64,000 bases of DNA, from contig CAVSIY010000003.1 in the NCBI GenBank assembly GCA_963728165.1, positions 1 to 64,000 on the forward strand. Reading direction: 5' to 3'. Below are positions 1 through 12,643 of the stretch, one piece after another; positions within the stretch are counted from its first letter, which is position 1; each line of letters opens with the position of its first letter. The stretch comes from Hyphomicrobium_A sp963728165 (GTDB lineage Bacteria > Pseudomonadota > Alphaproteobacteria > Rhizobiales > Hyphomicrobiaceae). The notes beneath the pieces are model-generated. The model did no database searches. It was not told where the DNA came from and saw nothing but the letters and a program-made list of their open reading frames with translations. The translations under genes were made by a program, and so were the position numbers.

Positions 1-1
1 T

Positions 2-82
2 TCCTCTGAAATTGCGCAGGCCATCCTCGCCGCGTCGACTACGACGACCGGCTCAGCTTGCCGTGAGACAGATAAAGAATAG
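2..82 (+). CDS. possible C-terminal end of an upstream gene (partial)
   Basis: Frame 2 is open from the window edge to a TAG at 80-82 and reads 26 residues, beginning SSEIAQAILAAS and ending in a polar tail. It could be the end of a gene lying mostly outside the window. There is no homology clue and 26 codons can be open by chance in GC-rich DNA, so this is weak. The stretch from 83 to 252 holds no gene that I can support. Confidence 0.2.
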   Translation, partial: SSEIAQAILAASTTTTGSACRETDKE

Positions 83-252
83 ACGACATAGTATTAAGCA
101 AGACAGGCGGCGCCCAAGTCTCTGTTGCCTGAATTATGGGCGCCAGTGCCTCGGTTATCCTAAGAATACCCGGGCCGGAGGGCGTCTGTTTTTACGGGAT
201 ATTGAACGGCAGTTGCTATCAAGGCGGGTGGACTTGCGCCCGGAGCTTTTCG

Positions 253-3125
253 GTGGACCGCCTGCCCCTCGCTTTTTCTTTGCAGCCTGATTTGCGCCTG
301 TTCGCCCTGGCCATCGCGCTTGCCTTGGCGGCGAGCCTCGTCTCGCTCAGCATCTTCCGGCACGCCGGCGAGGACGGCGGCCGCCGGCGCTTGGGCTGGA
401 TGTTCCTCGCCGCGGCCTCTTGCGCCTTCGGGATCTGGGCGGCGCACTTCGTCTCGCTGATCGCCCACGGGACCGAGGCGCCGGTCGCCTACGACTGGAT
501 GCTGACCTCGGCTTCGCTCGCGAGCGTCATCATGCTGACGTCGGCGGGGTTCGCCATCGCGGGACGCGGCGTCAGCTGGCATCCGGCAATGGGCGGGGCC
601 GTCAACGGCACCGGCTTGGGCGTCATGCACTACCTCGGCATGTATGCCGTCGTGGTGCCCGGAGCGATCGTTTGGGACGTGCCGCTGGTGCTGGCCTCGC
701 TCGTCTTTGGCGTCGGCCTCAATGCGGCGGCCCTCATCGCCTATCAGCGGCTTCGCGGCAGGACGGCGCTTGTATGCGCGGCAGCACTTGTCACGCTGGC
801 GTTCTTCGGTCTGCACTTCACCGCTATGCGGGCCGGCCACGTCGTCCCCGACCCGGCGCTGCGTGCGATAGCGGCGGGCCAGCACCATTGGGTGCTGGCG
901 GCGGTCGTCGCGGGAGCCGCGCTGCTGGTGCTGGCGGTGGGCGTCGTGGCGATGCTGATCGACCGCCAGACCGTGCGTCAGAACCTGGAGACCCTGCAGG
1001 AGCTGGTCGATACCGCGATCGAGGGTGTCGTGTTGGCGCGGGAGGGCCGCATCGTGCGCGTCAACTGCCGCATCGCGGAGCTGTGCGGCGTTGGGCCGGA
1101 AGAGCTGATCGGACGCAGCGTCGCCGGGGCGCTCTTCGACCAGCCGATGCGGATGGGCGAGGGCGGCGACGCTTTTGTGCGCACGGCGTCGGGCCGGCTC
1201 GCGCCCGTCAGGGTGGTGCATCAGAGGCTCTCCTCCGGCGACGAGGTCTACGCCATCCACGACCTGACCGAGCGGCGCAACTCGGAGGCGGAGCTGCAAC
1301 GGCGCAACGAGAGTTTGCTTGAGCGCGAGGAGCAGCTGAGCAGCCGCAACCTCCTGCTCGATACGGCGCTGCGGCACATGTCCCAGGGGCTGTGCATGTA
1401 CGACAAGGACGAGCGCATCGTCGTGTGCAACGAGCGCTATGGCACCGTCTACGGGTTGCCGCCGGATGTGCTCAAACCGGGCATGACGCGGCGCGAGGTC
1501 ATTGAGATGCGCATCGCCAAGGGCGTGTGGGCCGGCGCGTCGGCCGAGAGCTACTTGCACCAGCGCACGATACCGATAACGACCTTTGGTCACATCATCC
1601 AGGAGCTGAGCGACGGGCGCACGGTCTCGCTCGTGCACGTGCCGATGCCGGGCGGCGGCTGGGTGTGCACGCACGAGGACATCACCGAGCGGCGCCGGGC
1701 CGAGGCCAGGATCGAGCATCTCGCCCGCCACGACGCGCTCACCGACCTGCCCAACCGCTTCCTGTTGCGCGACGAGCTGCAGCAGGCGCTGCAGCGCCTG
1801 CGTCCGGGCGACGGCCTCGCCATCCATTGCCTCGACCTCGACCGCTTCAAGGAGGTCAACGACGCGATCGGCCATGTGGTCGGCGACGAGCTCTTGCAGG
1901 AGTTCGCCGCGCGCCTGCGGCACCTCACCGGAGGCGACATGCTGCTGGCGCGAAGCGGCGGCAACGAGTTCGTCATCTTGCAAAATCCGGCAGGCTCGCC
2001 CAAGGACGCGACCGATCTTGCCGTGAAGAGTCATCGAGGCAATGGCCGAGCCGTTCGTGCTGGGTGAGCATTTTCAAGTGGTGCTCAGCGCCTCCATCGG
2101 CATCGCGATGGCTCCCGGCGACGGGACGGAGGCGGACCAGCTCATCAAGCATGCCAACCTGGCTCTGCATCGCGCCAAGCAGGAGGAGCACGGCCACTAC
2201 CGCTTCTTCGAGAAGGATATGGACGCGCGCATGCGCTCGCGTCACGAGCTGGAATGCAACCTGCGCAGCGCGCTGACCGACGGCGAGCTCGACCTCGACT
2301 ACCAGCCGCTCGTCAACTTGAAGCGCAACGAGATCTCCTGCTTCGAGGCGCTGCTGCGCTGGCGCACGCGCGGGGGCCGCGTGATCCCGCCCGGCGAGTT
2401 CGTTCCGCTGGCCGAGGAGACGGGGCTCATCGTGCCGATAGGCGAATGGGCCCTGCGCCAGGCGCTGGCGGAGGCGGCCAAGTGGCCGCGCCAGATCCGC
2501 GTAGCGGTCAATCTGTCACCGGTGCAGTTCAACTCGCGAAGCTTGGCGCAGGTCGTGATGAGCGCGCTCGCCGCCTCCGGCGTGGAGGCGAGCCGGCTCG
2601 AGCTCGAGATCACCGAATCGCTATTGTTGCAGGATCGCGAGTTCGACGCTCGCCACCCTGCATCAGCTGCGCGATCTGGGCGTGCGCATCGCGCTAGACG
2701 ACTTCGGCACGGGCTTCTCCTCGCTCAACTATCTGCGCGCCTTCCCCTTCGACAAGCTGAAGATCGACCAGTGCTTCATCGCCGGGCTCGCCGAAGGCAA
2801 CGAGGAATCGCTGGCCATCGTGCGCGCGGTGGCGCGGCTCGGCGCCAGCCTCGGCATCGCCACCACGGCGGAAGGCGTCGAGACGCAGGTGCAGATGGAC
2901 ATCGCGCGCCGCGAGGGCTTCACCGAGGTGCAGGGGTTCTGGATCGGCACGCCCAAGAGCGCCGCCGAGATTGCCGAGGAGCATGATCTCTATCGTCGCA
3001 CGCGCAAGCCGCGGCGCGTGGGTGGCGCCAAGGCGAAAGCGAAAGCCCGGGCCGCAGCTCCGGCCGCCAAGGCCGACGATCGGCCCAAGAAGGAGCGGCG
3101 CGTGAGGGGTGTGCGTTCCGCCTAG
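253..3125 (+). pseudogene. MHYT-PAS-PAS-GGDEF-EAL cyclic-di-GMP protein, frame broken twice
   Basis: A cyclic-di-GMP signalling protein spread over three reading frames. The N-terminus has six to seven hydrophobic segments with MHYT-type motifs (WAAHFVSLIA, GVMHYLGMYA, GLHFTAMRA), followed by two PAS domains, a GGDEF domain and an EAL domain. The cyclase signature reads SGGNEF instead of GGDEF, so cyclase activity is doubtful. The phosphodiesterase half keeps FEALLRW, ELEITES, DDFGTGFSSL, LKID and AEGVET. Frame 1 leaves the homologous sequence near 2026-2031 and continues in frame 2 (VIEAMAEPF); frame 2 leaves near 2640-2650 and continues in frame 3 (LATLHQLRDLGVRIALDDFG). Both fit one extra base. 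GTG at 253 is chosen because GGAG lies 7 bases upstream; an ATG at 136 is also in frame. The C-terminus is Ala/Lys/Arg rich. It is either a pseudogene or a gene with two sequence errors. Confidence 0.85.
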
Positions 3126-3153
3126 CTTGCCATCTGGATCGCTGGCAGGCAGC

Positions 3154-4017
3154 TCACGCCGCGGGGCCGCTCTCGATGGGCAAGCCGTTCTCCGCGCCCC
3201 ACTCCGCCCAGCTCCCGTCGTAGACGGCGGCATTGGTCTGGCCCAGCACGGCAAGCGCCAGAGACAGAATGGAGGCGGTGACGCCCGAGCCGCAGGTGGT
3301 GATGACCGGCAGCGCCGGATCGATGCCGGCGGCGGCGAAGATCTTGGCAAGCTCGGCCGGCGGTTTCAGCGTTCCGTCGGCATTGATCAGCGCCTGCGAG
3401 GGAACGTTGCGTGAGCCGGGCAGATGACCGCAACGCAGGCCCGGGCGCGGCTCGGGCTCGCTGCCGGCGAAACGCGGAGCCGGGCGCGCGTCGACGATCT
3501 GGGTGGAGTTCTTGGCGACGACGTCCTTCATGTCGTCGATGTCGCGCACGAGCGAGGCGTTGCGCAGCGGCGTGAAGTGGCACTCGGGCCGCTTGCGCGG
3601 AGGGCCGTCCTCGATCTCGCGGCTCTCCGTCATCCACTTCTTGAGGCCGCCGTCGAGGACGGCCACGTCCTCGTGACCGAGCGCGCGGAAAGTCCACCAG
3701 ACGCGCGCGGCCGAGAACATCCCCTGCGTATCGTAGACGACGATGCGCATGCCGTCGCCGACGCCCATCTTCTTCATGCGCGAGGCGAACTTGACGGTGG
3801 AGGGCAGCATGTGGGGCAGCGAGGACTTCTCGTCGGACAAGTCGTCGATGTCGAAAAACAAGGCGCCGGGGATGTGCTGAGTGAGATACTCCGCCTTGGG
3901 GTCGCGCCCGGTCGTGGGCAGATGCCAGCTGCCGTCGAACACCACCAGATCGGGCGCATTGAGATGAGTGGCGAGCCAATCGGTCTCGACGATCCACTTC
4001 TTGGCGCTATTGAGCAC
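3154..4017 (-). CDS. sseA: 3-mercaptopyruvate sulfurtransferase (two-domain rhodanese family)
   Basis: Predicted cytoplasmic enzyme that moves sulfur from 3-mercaptopyruvate to a thiol acceptor. The product is 287 residues, the usual size for a tandem-rhodanese protein. The N-terminal inactive rhodanese domain has FDGSWHLP and HIPGALFFDIDDLSD. The C-terminal domain carries the active-site loop CGSGVTA, the form typical of mercaptopyruvate rather than thiosulfate sulfurtransferases (CRKGVT). GTG at 4017 is preferred over an upstream ATG at 4065 because GGAGAGGG sits just before it with ideal spacing. It lies 132 bp downstream of the cysteine synthase gene on the same strand, which suggests a shared sulfur-metabolism transcript. 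It converges with the EAL gene. Confidence 0.88.
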   Translation of the reverse strand: MLNSAKKWIVETDWLATHLNAPDLVVFDGSWHLPTTGRDPKAEYLTQHIPGALFFDIDDLSDEKSSLPHMLPSTVKFASRMKKMGVGDGMRIVVYDTQGMFSAARVWWTFRALGHEDVAVLDGGLKKWMTESREIEDGPPRKRPECHFTPLRNASLVRDIDDMKDVVAKNSTQIVDARPAPRFAGSEPEPRPGLRCGHLPGSRNVPSQALINADGTLKPPAELAKIFAAAGIDPALPVITTCGSGVTASILSLALAVLGQTNAAVYDGSWAEWGAENGLPIESGPAA

Positions 4018-4149
4018 AGTCCCTCTCCGTTTCCTCGCAAACCGCCTTATTTGGGCGCGCCGCACCGCGGGGGGAGCGCCTTTTGCCTAGCGACATAGGC
4101 AAAACTCGGGAGGGCCGCAAGGACTGCTCTCCCAATTGTCGCGGCAGCC

Positions 4150-5199
4150 TCAGCCGACGGTGGAATCGGCAAATACGGACGGCAGTTTGCGCGGCTCGCG
4201 GGTGAGCCAGGGCGGGGCCGGCAGGGACTTTGTTTGCAGGAAGCTCGGGTTGAAAAGCCGGGACTGATAGCGGGTGCCAGGGTCGCACAGGATGGTCACG
4301 ATGGTATGACCGGGCCCCAGCTCCCTGGCGAGACGGATGGCGCCGGCGACGTTGACGCCGCTGGAGGCGCCGACGCACAGGCCCTCCTCGGCGGTCAGGG
4401 CGAAGACGATGCGCAGCGCGTCCTCGTCAGGGATGAAGTAGGCGGTGTCGATGGGCGCGCCCTCGAGGTTCTTGGTGATGCGCCCCTGGCCGATGCCTTC
4501 GGTGATCGAGGACCCTTCGGCCTTGAGCTCGCCGCGCGTGAAGAAGGCGTAGAGCGCGGAGCCGGGCGGGTCGGCGAGCGCGATGCGGATGTCGGCGCGC
4601 TTGGCCTTGAGCCCGCGTGCGACCCCGCCGAGCGTGCCGCCCGATCCCACCGCCGCGACGAAGCCGTCGATCTTGCCGTCGGTCTCGGCCCAGATCTCCT
4701 CCGCCGTCGTCGACTGGTGGATGTCGCGGTTTGCCGTGTTGTCGAACTGGTTGGCCCAGACGGCGCCAGCTGCCTCGCTTGCATCGAGCGCGTCTGCGAG
4801 CCGCGCCGAGTATTTCACGTAGTTGTTGGGATTGCGGTAGGGGACGGCGGGGACCTCGACCAGCTCGGCGCCGAGGAGGCGCAGGGTGTCCTTCTTCTCC
4901 TTGGCCTGGGTCTCGGGGATGACGATGACGGTGCGGAAGCCGAGCGCGTTGCCGAGCACGGTGAGGCCGATCCCGGTATTGCCGGCCGTGCCTTCCACGA
5001 TGGTGCCGCCGGGGCGCAGGCGTCCGCGCTTGACGGCGTCGGTGATGATGCCGAGCGCGGCCCGGTCCTTGACCGACTGGCCGGGATTCATGAATTCGGC
5101 CTTGCCGAGGATCGTGCACCCCGTTTCCTCGGAGGCGCGGCGCAGCCGAATAAGGGGCGTGCGCCCAACCGCGGCGGCGACGCTCGAGCTCAATTGCAC
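4150..5199 (-). CDS. cysK: cysteine synthase A-type PLP enzyme
   Basis: PLP-dependent beta-replacement enzyme predicted to make L-cysteine from O-acetylserine and sulfide. Visible family features: the PLP lysine in NPGQSVKDRAAL, the phosphate-binding glycine-rich loop GSGGTLGG, and the substrate loop EGTAGNTGIGL where most family members read TSGNTG. The product is about 349 residues from GTG 5199, which has GAGGAG about 9 bases upstream. An in-frame TTG at 5223 has no ribosome binding site. A cystathionine beta-synthase-like role cannot be excluded, but there is no CBS regulatory domain. The neighbouring sulfurtransferase gene supports a role in sulfur metabolism. Confidence 0.87.
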   Translation of the reverse strand: MQLSSSVAAAVGRTPLIRLRRASEETGCTILGKAEFMNPGQSVKDRAALGIITDAVKRGRLRPGGTIVEGTAGNTGIGLTVLGNALGFRTVIVIPETQAKEKKDTLRLLGAELVEVPAVPYRNPNNYVKYSARLADALDASEAAGAVWANQFDNTANRDIHQSTTAEEIWAETDGKIDGFVAAVGSGGTLGGVARGLKAKRADIRIALADPPGSALYAFFTRGELKAEGSSITEGIGQGRITKNLEGAPIDTAYFIPDEDALRIVFALTAEEGLCVGASSGVNVAGAIRLARELGPGHTIVTILCDPGTRYQSRLFNPSFLQTKSLPAPPWLTREPRKLPSVFADSTVG

Positions 5200-5351
5200 G
5201 GGGGGGCTCTCCTCGAAGGGCAATCAGGGGAGCCTAGCTGCGCCCCCGAGCCCTCGCAACCGGGGGGCGCTCTGCTCTCGTGAGGCGACGTTTTACCGCC
5301 CCTCTCGAGGCCCGGCTGCCTGTGGCGCGGGCAAAGCCTGCGCGAATGACA

Positions 5352-5381
5352 TTGATTTTACGCCGCGGCGCCAGATATACC
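5352..5381 (+). promoter_or_regulatory. weak sigma-70-like promoter candidate before tRNA-Leu/tig
   Basis: TTGATT at 5352-5357 and TATACC at 5376-5381 are 18 bases apart in the only AT-richer part of the gap between the minus-strand cysK and tRNA-Leu. The predicted start would be about 90 bases upstream of the tRNA. The motifs are imperfect and no other evidence supports it. Confidence 0.25.
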
Positions 5382-5478
5382 TTCGCCCAACCGTTCCCTC
5401 GAAGCTAAGCGACACGTTCAGCGATAGCGGGACTCCGCAGGCGAGGTGTTAAGCCTTGCTCCAGGTCGGGGACGGCGC

Positions 5479-5563
<85 letters not shown>

Positions 5564-5597
5564 AAGGGGCGCAGGCTCGAGGCAGGTTGAGAGAGCG

Positions 5598-6953
5598 ATG
5601 CAGATTACCGAAACCAGCAACGAGGGCCTGAAGCGCACGCTCAAGGTCGTGGTCGGCGCCGACGAGCTCGGCCGCCGCTTCACCGAGCGCCTGGGCGAGA
5701 TCAAGGACCGGGTGCAGCTCAAGGGATTCCGCAAAGGCAAGGTGCCGGTCCCGCACCTGAAGAAGGTGTTCGGCCGCTCGCTGATGGCCGAGGTGCTGCA
5801 GGAGGCGGTCAAGGAGACGACCAACAAGGCGCTCGCCGACCGCAACGAGCGCCCGGCCATGCAGCCGAGCGTCAACCTGCCCGAGGACCAGGCGGAGATC
5901 GAGCGCGTGCTCGCGGGCGAGGCCGACCTGGCCTATTCCGTCACCTTCGAGGTGCTGCCCAAGATCGAGGTCGCCGACCTCTCCGCACTCAAGCTGGAGC
6001 GGCTCGTCGCCGAGGTCGAGCCCGAGGCCGTCGACAAGGCCGTGGCGGAGCTCGCCGAGCGGGGCACCGCCTGGGCGCCTGAAGAGGGACGCGCCGCCAC
6101 CTCCGGCGATCGGCTGACGGTCGATTTCGTCGGCAGCATCGGCGAGGAGGCCTTCGAAGGCGGGCGCGCCGAGGATGCGCAGATCGTGCTCGGCCAGGGC
6201 AGCTTCATCCCCGGCTTCGAGGAAGGCCTCGAAGGTGCTAAGGCGGGCGAGGAGCGCTCAGTCGTTGCGACCTTCCCCGCCGACTATCCCGTCGACACGC
6301 TCGCCGGCAAGGAGGCGACCTTCGCCGTCACCATCAAGGAGGTGGCGGTGCCGGTGCGCCCTGCGATCGACGACGCCTTCGCCAAGACCTTCGGGGTGGA
6401 GACGCTGGAGCAGCTCAAGGAGGCCGTCGGCGCCCAGATCAAGCGCGAGTACGACAACGCGTCCCGGCTCAAGCTCAAACGCGAGCTGCTCGACCAGCTC
6501 GACGCGGTGCACAGCTTCGAGTTGCCGCCAACGATGGTCGAGAGCGAGTTCGAGGCCATGTGGCGGCAGTTCGACGAGAACTTGAAGCAGGCTGGCAAGA
6601 CCTTGGCGGACGAAGGCAAGACCGAGGAGGAGGCGCGGGCCGACTACCAGCGCATCGCCGAGCGGCGCGTGCGGCTGGGGCTCGTCATCGGCGAGATCGC
6701 CGACGCCAATCAGATCGAGATCACCCAGGACGAGATGCGCCGCGCCCTGATCGAGCAGGCGCGCCGCTTCCCAGGCCACGAAAAAGCGGTCTACGAATAT
6801 TACGAGAAGACGCCGGGCGCGCTCGCAGAGCTGAAGGCGCCGATTTTCGAGGACAAGGTCGTGGATTTCATCCTGGAGAAGGCCAGTCCGACCGAGAAAA
6901 AGGTGTCGAAGGAGGAGCTGTTCGAGAAGGTTGAAGCGGCCACCGCGGGATAG
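5598..6953 (+). CDS. tig: trigger factor, ribosome-associated chaperone
   Basis: Ribosome-bound chaperone and peptidyl-prolyl isomerase that receives nascent chains at the exit tunnel. It is 451 residues, the normal length. The ribosome-docking signature GFRKGKVP is at about residues 43-50. An FKBP-type isomerase domain follows at about 150-250 (DRLTVDFVGSIG, FIPGFEEGLEGAKAGEE), then the helical chaperone arms with FPGHEKAVYEYYEKTPGA. Its place just before clpP-clpX-lon is the classic alphaproteobacterial quality-control cluster. GAGAG upstream of ATG 5598 is an adequate ribosome binding site. Confidence 0.97.
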   Translation: MQITETSNEGLKRTLKVVVGADELGRRFTERLGEIKDRVQLKGFRKGKVPVPHLKKVFGRSLMAEVLQEAVKETTNKALADRNERPAMQPSVNLPEDQAEIERVLAGEADLAYSVTFEVLPKIEVADLSALKLERLVAEVEPEAVDKAVAELAERGTAWAPEEGRAATSGDRLTVDFVGSIGEEAFEGGRAEDAQIVLGQGSFIPGFEEGLEGAKAGEERSVVATFPADYPVDTLAGKEATFAVTIKEVAVPVRPAIDDAFAKTFGVETLEQLKEAVGAQIKREYDNASRLKLKRELLDQLDAVHSFELPPTMVESEFEAMWRQFDENLKQAGKTLADEGKTEEEARADYQRIAERRVRLGLVIGEIADANQIEITQDEMRRALIEQARRFPGHEKAVYEYYEKTPGALAELKAPIFEDKVVDFILEKASPTEKKVSKEELFEKVEAATAG

Positions 6954-7079
6954 CGCTGGCCGAACAAGTCATTAACGGGCGCCAATGGCGGGGTCTTGCG
7001 CCGGCGCCTCTGCCCACCCACAAAGAAGGGGCTGCGCAAGATTCGAACGCGCCCGCTCCGATCCAGAGGAATGACAGCT

Positions 7080-7697
7080 ATGCGCGATCCGGTCGCTACA
7101 TTGACGAATACCTTCTGGCCGATGGTCGTCGAGCAGACGAACCGCGGCGAGCGCGGCTACGATCTGCCCTCGCGGCTGTTGAAGGAGCGCATCATCTTCG
7201 CGACCGGCCCCATCGAGGACCACATGGCGGCATCCATCTGCATGCAGCTCCTGTTCCTGGAGGCGGAGAACCCCAAGAAGGAAATCTCCATGTACATCAA
7301 CTCGCCGGGCGGAGTCGTCACGGCGGGGTTTGCCATCTACGACACGCTGCAGTTCGTGCGCCCGCCGGTGGCCACGCTGTGCATCGGGCAGGCGGCCTCG
7401 ATGGGCTCGCTGCTGTTGTGCTCGGGCACCAAGGGCATGCGCTACGCACTTCCCAACGCGCGCGTCATGGTGCACCAGCCTTCCGGCGGCTTCTCGGGCC
7501 AGGCCTCCGACATCGAGCGCCATGCCGAGGACATCATCAAAATGAAGCGCCGCTTGAACGAGATCTACGTCAAGCACACGGGCCAGCCCTACGAGGTCAT
7601 TGAACGCACGCTCGATCGTGACTACTTCATGACCGCCGAGCAGGCGCAGGAGTTCGGCATCATCGACAAGGTGCTGACGCGTCGCGAGGAGTTCTGA
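7080..7697 (+). CDS. clpP: ATP-dependent Clp protease proteolytic subunit
   Basis: Serine protease that forms the double-heptamer chamber of ClpXP. It is 205 residues from ATG 7080. This start is favoured because AGAGGA at 7065-7070 is 9 bases upstream; the ATG at 7071 directly abuts that site. The catalytic triad is Ser107 (GQAASMGS), His132 (MVHQPSGG) and Asp181 (TLDRD), with the same spacing as the E. coli triad. Its partner clpX lies 392 bp downstream; that gap holds several hairpins and probably separate transcription signals. Confidence 0.97.
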   Translation: MRDPVATLTNTFWPMVVEQTNRGERGYDLPSRLLKERIIFATGPIEDHMAASICMQLLFLEAENPKKEISMYINSPGGVVTAGFAIYDTLQFVRPPVATLCIGQAASMGSLLLCSGTKGMRYALPNARVMVHQPSGGFSGQASDIERHAEDIIKMKRRLNEIYVKHTGQPYEVIERTLDRDYFMTAEQAQEFGIIDKVLTRREEF

Positions 7698-7772
7698 ATT
7701 GGCGCTGATCGACGGCAAGGCTGCGACATCCTGATCATCAGGGCTCGGGCATAGCTCGCATGCGCTCGGCGG

Positions 7773-7793
7773 TGGCGCCGCAGGGCGCCATTT
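7773..7793 (+). terminator. possible terminator of clpP
   Basis: Perfect 7-bp stem TGGCGCC/GGCGCCA around the loop GCAG, followed by only three T residues. It lies 76 bases after the clpP stop. The short T tract makes termination uncertain. Confidence 0.4.
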
Positions 7794-7925
7794 GGCGGCT
7801 TGAGGTGGCACTGAGCCTCCGGTCGATAATTGGGCAGAGCCCAATCCGGGACAGACCTTAGCTCGCCACAAAACTGTGGCAATCGGGCCGCTTAGGCGGT
7901 GACGGCGCCCCCAGTCGTTAATCCA

Positions 7926-7964
7926 ATCTTGATCTTGAGAACGCTAGCGTGCTCAGATCAAGAT
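7926..7964. promoter_or_regulatory. 39-bp palindrome upstream of clpX
   Basis: The left arm (7926-7944) and right arm (7947-7964) pair almost completely, with one bulged T and one A/G mismatch, around a TA centre inside GCTAGC. No T tract follows, so it is not a standard terminator. It could be an operator for a dimeric regulator or a stable RNA hairpin in the clpX leader. Confidence 0.45.
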
Positions 7965-8089
7965 AAGTGGAACTCGAAGGGTTCAAACGGCCTTGGCGAC
8001 GGGCCAGCATGGTATAAGGTTTCTTCGAGGGGCGGAGGGGCCGGTCGACGCCGGCATTGGAAGCCCAGAGGAGGGGTGAGACAGCGGTA

Positions 8090-9343
<1,254 letters not shown>

Positions 9344-9349
9344 TCACAG

Positions 9350-9382
9350 GAGCCGCGCCGGGGTGCGGCGGCTCTTCCTTTG
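9350..9382 (+). terminator. rho-independent terminator after clpX
   Basis: GAGCCGC (9350-9356) pairs with GCGGCTC (9368-9374), followed by a pyrimidine run TTCCTTT. It begins 7 bases after the clpX stop and separates clpX from lon. Confidence 0.7.
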
Positions 9383-9421
9383 AATATGCCGGGTGCCGTG
9401 GACCAACCTTCACGGCAGCCT

Positions 9422-9450
9422 CTTGGATACAGCGGCAGTCGGCCCCATTT
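9422..9450 (+). promoter_or_regulatory. sigma-32 (RpoH) type heat-shock promoter of lon
   Basis: CTTGGAT at 9422-9428 and CCCCATTT at 9443-9450 are 14 bases apart. The known sigma-32 consensus is CTTGAAA, 13-17 bases, CCCCATNT, so the -10 half is exact and the -35 half keeps CTTG. The start would be about 150 bases before the lon start codon. Heat-shock control of lon is well established in proteobacteria; that it applies here is inferred from the motif. Confidence 0.7.
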
Positions 9451-9608
9451 CAATTAGGCCGATCTGGCGCCAAACTTGTGTGTTTGGGGCACAGGTCCTC
9501 GCCGGCCACGCCTCAAAAAGGGCCGGTGGCGTGGGAAGGATTGACGATCCCTGGCAACAGCGAGCGATCAATCAGCAGGCAATCAGGCGCAAATAGGTGG
9601 CGACTCGA

Positions 9609-12047
<2,439 letters not shown>

Positions 12048-12062
12048 GACCATGAATGTGTA

Positions 12063-12084
12063 AGCGCAACTCGTTGGTTGCGCT
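12063..12084 (+). terminator. hairpin just after lon
   Basis: An 8-bp perfect stem AGCGCAAC/GTTGCGCT with a 6-base loop, 16 bases after the lon stop. There is no clear T tract, so it may act together with the larger hairpin at 12113-12142 as a 3' end signal. Confidence 0.4.
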
Positions 12085-12112
12085 GCAAACATCAGTCGGG
12101 TTCCGTCGATAC

Positions 12113-12142
12113 TCGCCCCCGCGCTCCAGAGCGCGGGGGCGA
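12113..12142 (+). terminator. 13-bp perfect stem-loop after lon
   Basis: TCGCCCCCGCGCT (12113-12125) pairs perfectly with 12130-12142 around the loop CCAG. It is very stable, followed by CTTGTTCC rather than a true T run. It is probably a lon transcript terminator or 3' stabiliser. Confidence 0.5.
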
Positions 12143-12214
12143 CTTGTTCCTGCTCCGTGCGCGCCGACCCCCGGTTTTCCCTGGTTTTTCGGGCAAATTC
12201 GCGCCATTTCCCCC

Positions 12215-12243
12215 TTGACGAGCCCATTCATTGGGCGCTTGTC
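12215..12243 (+). promoter_or_regulatory. candidate hupB promoter with an embedded inverted repeat
   Basis: TTGACG at 12215-12220, preceded by CCC, is a good alphaproteobacterial -35. The -10 at 17 bases (CTTGTC) is poor. The spacer contains the inverted repeat GCCCA-TTCAT-TGGGC (12222-12236), which could bind a dimeric regulator. This is suggestive only. Confidence 0.3.
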
Positions 12244-12340
12244 TCCTGCTCTGTTGCGGCTGAAGCAGCACCCGAATGGGGCTTTTTCGCTGCCCCGGCC
12301 CCCCCGAAGACCCATTCCGAACGCAAAGGACGGACAGAAG

Positions 12341-12613
12341 ATGAGCAAGAAGGATTTGATCGACGCCGTCGCCAAGGAAGCCGAGCTCACCAAGGAAAAG
12401 GCGAGCGTGGTGGTCGATGCCGTGCTGGAGCACATTCGCGGCGCCTTGCGCAAGGGCGAGGAAGTTCGCATTCCCGATTTCGGCACCTTCAAGGTGGCCA
12501 AGCGCAAGGCGCGCGAAGGGCGCAATCCGGCGACCGGCGCGACGATCAACATTCCGGCCTCGCGCGTGCCGAAGTTCAGCCCCTCCAAGGGCCTGAAGGA
12601 CCTGCTCAACTAG
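12341..12613 (+). CDS. hupB: HU family DNA-binding protein
   Basis: Small nucleoid protein that bends DNA as a dimer. It is 90 residues: two N-terminal helices (LIDAVAKEAELTKEKASVVVDAVLEH), the beta saddle with IPDFGTFKVAKRKAREGRNP, the arm with the conserved proline in INIPAS, and a C-terminal helix. The start at ATG 12341 matches the family exactly; longer in-frame versions enter intergenic DNA. It has its own terminator and so is probably monocistronic. Confidence 0.97.
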   Translation: MSKKDLIDAVAKEAELTKEKASVVVDAVLEHIRGALRKGEEVRIPDFGTFKVAKRKAREGRNPATGATINIPASRVPKFSPSKGLKDLLN

Positions 12614-12643
12614 CCGATCCTTTGCCGCCACGGCGGTTGTTTG

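Larger units (their letters stand above)
7698..8089 (+). other. 392-bp clpP-clpX intergenic region with multiple inverted repeats
   Basis: No gene is supported here. The stretch holds a 7-bp hairpin with T3 after it (7773-7793), a second 7-bp hairpin ATTGGGC/GCCCAAT (7829-7845), and a 39-bp near-perfect palindrome centred on GCTAGC (7926-7964). Near the end is TATAAG (about 8012-8017), a possible -10 element for clpX without a convincing -35. A purine-rich site (8067-8076) lies 13 bases before the clpX ATG. Confidence 0.6.

Noticed and set aside
160..2034. 624-residue minus-strand ORF over the MHYT-GGDEF gene
   Set aside because: Antisense shadow of high-GC coding sequence; rich in Arg, His, Ala and Gln with no domain, while the plus strand encodes clear PAS and GGDEF motifs.
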